Assembly: GCF_001625305.1 (NCBI RefSeq)
Contig: NW_017804464.1
Span: 4,215,295-4,279,294, forward strand
DNA length: 64,000 bases
Reading direction: 5' to 3'
From: Branchiostoma belcheri
Lineage: Eukaryota; Chordata; Leptocardii; Amphioxiformes; Branchiostomatidae
In this document: positions 33,901-42,900 of the stretch, piece by piece
Layout of the letters: every line of letters begins with the position of its first letter
How positions within the stretch are numbered: position 1 is the stretch's first letter
Made by a program: the position numbers and the translations under genes
Notes under the pieces: model-generated
What the model saw: only the letters and a program-made list of their open reading frames with translations
Database searches by the model: none
What the model was told of the DNA's origin: nothing

Positions 33901-36900
33901 TTATGGTTATGGTTGATAATGAAAGAAACAAGTGGAAACAGATTGGAATCTTTCCAGTCTGACGAGTTAATACCAGTAATAGATGGAAAAATGGAATTGG
34001 GAAGTTGTATATTTGAAATGGTCTGTCTTCCCTCTTTGTGGGGAAAGGATTCAATGATATGGGTATTATCCACCCTGCATTCACATAACAATACACAACA
34101 AACATGAGCGGTCAGCAAACTGCTGGCCAATATTACGAAGGTTGCAAACATATTGGCTCCAGTGGATACAAATTTCGAGAAGGAGAGAGCCGCGACGCTC
34201 GCTAAAATGTAATATTTGTAAGTTATTAGTAAATTATTATGTCTCAGTCAGACTTGTGGTGAAACTCTATGTCTATGATAATATCAATGTATTTGTGTTG
34301 CTATGCATAGTTCTTCATCATAAATGGTACATACGCAAGTAGTCCAAACATACATTATACTGTTAGCATGACGTTATGTCTGGGAAACCTGCACCTATGA
34401 CATCTGCTTGGACATCAACTAGAACCTACATACAAATGTAATTTCTATCAGAAAAATACACAGAAGGCACCCTAGTGAACAAGTCACATGTTTGTAATTT
34501 TGTCTTCAAGAAAATGTTGAATACACAAGATATTTGACACCATTGTCTTGCAAATAAAAGGCACACATTTTAGTTGATGGGTTTAATATGGAAAGAAAAG
34601 TTGATGTTGTTCTTTCGGTCGCAAAGGTGATAACAGTGTTCTTTATTGTCTTCAACTTCAAGAAAAATGTTGAATACACAACATGTATTTTGACACCATT
34701 GACTTGCAAAAGCCACAAGTTTTACCTGATGGGTTTAATATGGAAACAAAAGTTGATGTTGTTCTTTCAATCACAAAGGTGATAACAGTGATTAGGACTT
34801 AATTGTTTTTGATAATTGAAGTCTGATAATAGAGATGACCAAGAATTAGTCAGTGTTAGAGCTGGATTTGTAAAGACCTGCGAATTGTGTCAGATAAAAT
34901 GTATCACTTGTCTTTATTCCTCATCAAGAATAAGAAATAAGGTGACTGCTAAATAAGACTGTCAATATGCCTTAGACGTTTAGAGGGTAATAATCATAAA
35001 TTATGTTCTTTCTTACTCTTACTTGTCTCAGACATATTTATGAGCTCTTAGACTGAAGCTCTTTCAGTCTTTGTGACCATAAAATGTTGTAACAACATTA
35101 CACAATACCTCCTTCAAGAACAAGGTACTATTACCAGTATTATATTTATAAGCAAGTAAGCATTTATAGGCATTACATTGAAACCAGGGCTCTCTCCAAG
35201 CAATGAAGCAAGCTTGGGTGCTCCCCCTCTCTCCAAAATCCTAGCACCTCTCCCAAATGTTCAAATGTAGGGTTTTCCCTTAGTATTTTCATGAAAATAT
35301 GCTGATTTTTCATCAACCAATTTCGGAGCACCTCTCCCCTAAGAATTTCTGGGGAGACCCCCGGAAACAATACTAGTATATCAGACTTTGCTAGATCCTA
35401 GATGTGACATCCAAACTTTTTTAGAAGCCTCAGTGATTACTACATTATACTGTGATTGCTATTAAGTCATCGAATCTGCAATCAGGTATGTTTGCACATA
35501 CACCAGAGTAAACAGGAATGTTTGTACGCACATGGATGTTTACACGTGAGTCAGCACACCTATTTGTTCAAGGCAGTTATGAATAGAACTTGGTGACCTG
35601 AGGTTTGAAAAGAACTTAGTCAGTTTGCCAGATGAAAGGCTTGTATTAGCAATGGGTCATTTTAATTGGCACAAACAGTTCAACTTCAATGCTACTGCTA
35701 GATCACATCAGTGTATTCATTGTAATATCATAGTCACAGTCAACTAATCAATTTGCAAATGATTCAAATTCTTCACCAACAAAAGGTAGTGGATGCTACC
35801 TGATACATCTGACTGTTTCCAAAAGCATACCCTGTTGCAAATTGCTTGAGTAACTGTTTTTTTTTGCATAATTCTTACTACCTGGATGTCTAACCTTCAT
35901 CAATGATTTAAAGTCTTGCCTGTGTCTTCAACCCAAAGTGAATGTACTGGACTACATCATAAGTACTAATAGTAATACCTTGATGTATTGACAAAATTTT
36001 AGCAGTAGCCACTCTAACTACACTATAGTATGATAGTATAGATCATAGATGTAGTAAGTAAGTGGTTACTAGTATGCAGCACAAGAATCAAGATATCTGT
36101 ATAGCCTCATGTACAATCATGTATATATTATTATTATGTCAGCTTCAGTAGATTATTTATGATCTGATCACTCAACAAAAAAAAAGTAAATGTCATCTTT
36201 GTGTTGGTGACACTAGGGTAGCTAATTCCACATTCCTGACATTATCAGCATTGTTTGTCACAGTCCAATAGACCAGAATTATGTTTCATACTTTTTAACT
36301 TAGCTCTAGATCTTTTGTTACCACAATACTAACATTTGTGGACGGATCTAAGTTGCAATATTGCCATGACTAGTCACAATAGTTCGTCATTCATTCATGA
36401 ATTTGGTTGTCTTTTGTAAACTTGCATTGTAAGGAAACAGAAAGGCAGCTATGATTTATACACTCATAATGTTTGGCTTACAATGAGATATACATGTATT
36501 TGCAGGATGTAACACCTATTGTGAGTAGGATATAAGGCCACACCAATTTAATTCGTTGGTTCTCGGATTCTGGTTCTGAATCATCTCAAAAATGCTCATA
36601 TTTTGCCCCCAACAGTTGAGGAAAATCCTTTTCTTCCTAGTTGTGACAGTTTTTCCATCTATCAATCCAGTGGTTTGATTAAAAGCTCAAAATTCATTTT
36701 TGAAATATTAACCCAACCTTTTGTGTTGACTTCATGGCTACTGTTGTAGCATTTGGGGCTATAAATTATAATACTACTAGTACCGGTAATAGGATGCCTA
36801 GACCTGTTTTAATTTTTTTATTTTTTTCGCCCTGTCGCTTCATATTTCTTATGAAAAAATTTGAGAACCAACAAATTGAATTGCTGTGGCCTAAAGGCAA

Positions 36901-39900
36901 GTTTGTATTTTACTACCCATTCTATTCTACTAAGGTGCCAATTGCACGAAGCATTTGACAGGGCCTAAGGCTAAAGCAATGCTTAATTGGTAGCTCCAGT
37001 ACAAGCCTTTCTTTTCTGGCATGTATGTGGGACAAGCCATATGGCTGGTAACACAGAAGGTCATTCTACCCTACAGCTACATGTATGCTCATAAAGACTG
37101 TACCATTAAAAACATGGTAGGGGCCTCAGAAATTATTTGACAATATATATAGTTTTATGTACACTCTTGAAGTAGCTTTGTACTAGTATAGGTTTGTACA
37201 GATTACATGGTTAGGCATTAGGAAGTATAGATTACATGGTTCATGGAGTACATACCTTTTCTTGGAACGAAGGAAAAGGAAGGGGGTAGGAGTCGAGGAA
37301 GGAAGGATGGAGGGAGTTCATGGAAAAGTTACATGTACTTTAGGAAAATCTAAGTACAGTTTATGCTCTTATTGGTTGTAGTACTTGTACTGATTGTATT
37401 TTATATCGTTTGTCAACCACCTGGCATTTTCTAGCAGAGTTCTTGCCATGCCTTTTTAGCATATGGGCTCCATATGCTGTGATTTGGACCCCCTATGCTA
37501 TGTGTTGGACCCCTATACTGTCTTTCAACCAGCATATGGGTGTTTTTTAGGGGGTGGGGGGAGAATCTTCATAAATCTTACAAAAATGAAATTATAACTT
37601 GAGAATGAAGTACTTGTATAGCAAAGGGAAAACCTTAACTTCACAAAATCTGTCCCTCAATAAGCGAGAAATAGTGTCTCAGGGGGTTATGAGTTTCAAA
37701 ATTTTTTGGTATATGGGACTGCGAAAGTTGCCCTTCTATACCTGACACCTATGCTGAGAAAAAAAATCCTGATGAGAACCCTGGCCTATTACTGTGACTG
37801 TGAGGGTGGCAGTTAATGATGGTGGGGAAATTTTTCACATACCACAAAATGTAGTTGAGCAATGTCATGTCCCGACAACATTTAAATGTTAGAGGTGTGA
37901 AAAAAGTATGATGTGAGACAAACAATCAATCATTGCATCATGAAGCACTTTGGACAAGTTCACTGGCGTTCAAAGGTGGTCTTACATCTGTTATTCTTAT
38001 TACTATTTGATGTGCTCCATGGGTTCACATGTGCAGTATTGGCATAACTGCTGTGTGACACATGTCAAAGGTCATGTAGAGGGTAGAAAGGACTTGTCAG
38101 CATTCTTACACATGCACCTAGATCTATGTCAGGGCTCGAAAATAAAAGGTGGTCCAGTGGCCGCAGACCACTAAAATTTAGGCTGGGACAACTAAAAAGA
38201 CACTTTGGGCCCTTTTGGGGACAATAGAAAATTAATCAACATCAGAATGTCAGCCCTTCTTTTGTTTACTAGTATCAGGTACATGTCCTGGCTTTTGGAT
38301 CCAGAAAAGTCCCCCAATTTCCTGTCTACTCTTCAATCATAGTGTGCCTGGAATGAACATAAGCGAAATAAAGTTGACTTCAACACAAAGACTTTTGAAT
38401 AGTTTTCTCGCCTAGACTAGAGCTTTCAACTGGTCTTCCTCAGTAGACTGACCCAGTGAGACTTGTCACCTGGCCTCTTTGAAGTGTGACGTCAACACTG
38501 GCGGGTCAAAGGTATCTGGTAGCTCTAGGGGAGAGAACTTCTTTGTGTTGGATCAAAAAAAGTGACTAATTTAACTCTAACTTAACATGTAACTACCAAC
38601 GCACATAAATTTTCATGATATCTACTGTACATTTGTATACCCACATGTGTTACATGCATCCTGTGTTTCTTTCCCTCGCAGAGAAATCCAGCTGTTGCGG
38701 AAGCTGAGACATAAGAACATCATCAACCTGGTGGACGTACTGTACAACGAGGAGAAACAGAAAATATATCCTTCCAATTATGATTGTTCATCATCCTAAC
38801 ACACACAACTCATGCATACTCACACACAATCTTCTCTGCCCCATATATATGCATCTTTTAGACAGTTTGACACACTGACTTCAGCATTCTGCACCAATGC
38901 TCAATTACTCACCATCAGGACTTTGTAGAGTGGCATTAGTGGTGCAACAGTTATTAGACTTAGAGCGTTGGACTCGGAACCAATAGGTCCCGGGTTCAAT
39001 ACTCAGCATGACCCAATGTTGTGCCCTTGGGAAAGGCACTTTACATGACTTTCCTCCCTATACGGTGGAGTGACGCCTACCGAGCCTCTTTGGCTAGTCT
39101 GTCAAAATGTGTGCCAAAATACACTAAGAGCCTTTCTAAAAAGGACTTTGTAGTAGCCAAAGTAGGTCATTTGCACATATTGTAGTTTATAGCTCATGGA
39201 ACAGTTACATATGGAACAGATACACTGTATCAAAATTTTCACCAGTACTATATATAGTTATACTAGTGTTATTATGTGATGATTTTGAAAACTGTATAGA
39301 GTGTGTTTAATAGGTTAGACCTTAACCAGTCACACGTACCTAGTGATGGAGTACTGTGTAGGAGGACTACAGGAGATGTTAGAGAGCGCACCGGGCAAGA
39401 AGTTTCCCATCTGGCAAGCCCATGGGTGAGTAAGGGTTCAAATTGGACCATGTTTCTCTCTTCCTAAATGCAAGTAAGTCAACAAATGTCTTGGTAGTTC
39501 TTCAGAGTTGAAGATGTCACTGTCAGTGTCCTCATTCAATTATACCTCATGTGGTAAAAAGCACATGAGGTCCAAAACTCGAGGCGTACAGAAATATACA
39601 CATAGATTTAACACTTATTAGACACATTCTGCCTAGTTTTAGCTGCCCAACAAGTAAGTTTATGTACCAGAAAATTACATAAATCTAACCATAATAATTA
39701 TGATATAACAAGATGATGGAATATTTTCATAAACCTCCATTTATGTCTTGCTCAGTGTTCTTGCCAGGCCTTTTAGACCCCCTAAGTTTTTTGGGAAGAA
39801 ATTACCAAACCATTCAATGCGCTTGCGCCGCAAAAGTTGCCCTTCCGTACCTGACCCATACATGTATTCTGTGAAAAAATCCTGGCGAGAACCCTGTTGC

Positions 39901-42900
39901 TGTTTGTCAAATTTCCCCTCTGTATTCTAGGTATTTTTGAAACCCCTTACTGAAGATGCAGTGTCTTCAATCATATCGTTGTACCAATTCTTACTATCTA
40001 ATCTATACATTGATATTAACCTCCCCTTCCCCTACACATGTACCACAGGTATTTCTGCCAGTTGCTGGAAGGCTTGTGTTACCTGCACAGTCAGGGGATC
40101 ATCCATAAAGACATCAAACCTGGGAACCTGCTCCTGGCCACCGACGGGACACTCAAGATCACCGACCTGGGGGTCGCAGAGGTCAGGGGGCAAAGTTCAA
40201 AGTTGAAAGTGTCAATAGTACATTGTCGCTTTTTACCTTTGCAAAGAAGGTTATGTTTTCAGTAGTGTTTGTCTGTGAACTGCATAACTCAAGAAGCTTT
40301 ATATGCTTTGTCATGAAAGTTGGTAGATGGGTAGGTCTTGATGAGACCTATAGAAACAGGGCTTGAAATTAAAGGTGGTCCAATGGCCACTGACCACTAG
40401 AATTTAGGCTGAGACAACTAAAAAGACACTTTAGGACATTTTTGGAACAATAGAAAAATAATCAACATCAAATTGTCAGCTCTTCTTTTGTTTATCAGGC
40501 ACATGTCCCGACTTTTGGATTCGTAAAAATCCCCCGAATTTCCTGTCTACTCTGCAATTATAGTGCGCCTGGGAGTGAACATAAGCAAAATAAAGTTGGC
40601 TTCAAGTTAAAGTCATACCATACTTTCCAAAAACAGGTTGGGACAGTTTATCCTCACTTCGGGACAACTGAAATAAATTTTTGGGACAGTGCTGGGACAA
40701 TAGGAAGAAAGGTTAATTTTGAGGCCTGAGAAATGATTAAATTTTGGGCCCTCTGGCTGCAATTAGTGATAAGTTTTTGTCCGTCTTTGTCACTCAGCAA
40801 CTGGACCTGTACACCCCCGGCGATGTTTGTCGGACAAGCCAAGGTTCTCCCGCCTTCCAACCACCAGAGATCGCGCTGGGGCTGGAGACATTTCTAGGGT
40901 TTAAAGTGGACATCTGGTCTGCTGGGGTCACACTGTAAGTCTGGAGCTGTTGTTCTTTCTTCAGTCATTTCTGCCCTCATTTATTCATTCACCAGGGCTC
41001 GAAATGCTAGTACTCAGGGTGCATCTGCATCTTAGTGCACAAAAAATTGGAGCTGTGCACCCAGTTTTTTTTTCTGTGGGTGCACCCAAATAATTTTGTA
41101 GGTATTTTTAAACATATTAAATTTATAATAGTACAGGATATTCTTGTCATTTTAATGTCAGGAAAATAATCTTTGTTGTAGTACTTTGAAGATTTTGAAG
41201 TTAGCTCCATTTCAGATTCAAGCTTAGATTCTTTAGAAGAGGAGCAGTAAGATCTGTAATTAGGTTTTATTTTATATGCTGCACCCAAAATTATAGCCCG
41301 CGTATATAATTTTCTTTTCTGAGGTCAAAATTTTGTGTCTTTCAAGGAGCTTGTGACAGTCAGAGTATACAATGACCGCATTGTCATACATGTGTACATT
41401 GCTTTATTTAATTATGTTTACCGAAGGAAAACATATTGTTTTTACTCAGTTTCTTCCTCCTCTTCTGTTCCAAACACTTTACCTCTGACCTGGCCAATGA
41501 CATGATTTGTTGACGTCTGTCACCATGGTGACTGGTGTTGGGTTACATAATGTTGCAATTTCATGGTCTGCTCTGCTCCTGTCACCTTGTACTGGTAGCA
41601 CATGTATGTGAATGTGTTTGAGTAAAAATTAATAGAGCAGACCATGTCCGAAGGTAAACATTATGCATTTGCTTTGCAAATGTTCTTTCTCTAGTTGGTC
41701 TGTTGATTTGCTGTTGTATCCTCCACCACGTCATGTACTTGTTTATTTGTTTCAGGTACAACATGACAACAGGGAAGTATCCGTTTGAGGGAGACAACAT
41801 CTACAAGCTGTTTGAGAATATAGGTCGGGGGGAGTACACAATACCAGAGGAATGTGGGCCACTATTATCAGACTTACTTAGAGGTAGGTGACAGGGAATT
41901 TCTCAGACAAAATGCTGCTGTTCCCTTTTTTCTAATCAATGCAAGTGAACCTGGTCTTAACATCGTATATCAATGATTTTCGGTTCAATATAATGTCACA
42001 TCAATTCCCCTCTGTTAAGTGAACAGCACATTCGATCCCAAAATTATCAGATACATTATACATAATACATAATTGCATGGTACATAATTAATTGTCATAA
42101 ATTAGAAAATCTCTAAGAGTTCAACAAGAAACTGTTTACAGCAGTCTTGAACTTAGTCATGTTAGGACTGTCAGGGAGGACCGAGGCTGGTAAGGAGTTC
42201 CACAGCCTGCTAGTCCTTGGTACATATGAAGACATGTGAAGCTGAGTGTTGGATTTTGGCACTTTAACAAGGTATGGGTGCCCACTTGTACAGGCACCAG
42301 CTTCTCTGTGACAGCCAGTATGGTTTTCGTGAGAAGAGATCGACTATTGACATGCTTTCATATATCACACAGTGGTGGAACAATGCTCTTTGTCTTAGAA
42401 GGATACCTTCCATGATGTTTAGGCCTAGAAAAAAAAGGTTGTTTTTCTCGACTGACCCTAGAAAAAACTGCCGACCCTAGGCTGGAAAGGACAATTTTTC
42501 TAGCTCCTTTAGGACCTTTTCTAGCTTTACTATATGACACCTGAGTGATGAAACATCGTACAATTGGTTGTCCAATACAGTGCTCTCCTGTTATTTGCAT
42601 GGACGATTTGTCAGGGAATTTTATTCCTATAACAGGTTTAGTCCAATAACCTTAGGAGAGTCCACACGACCGACAGGGAGGGGAGGTCAGTTGGTTATGG
42701 ATGATACTGGGCTGGGGCCAATTGAAACAAGGAGCTTTCATCACATGATGAAAGCTCCTTGATTGAAACAACCACAAACATGATGTTATTGGTATTTATA
42801 TACTCACTTTCACCCACAACTACATACATGTACCATATTCTAATCTTCAAGTCGCATTCAGAAACTTATAATGAACAGGGCTAACATGGAGATAGAAGAT

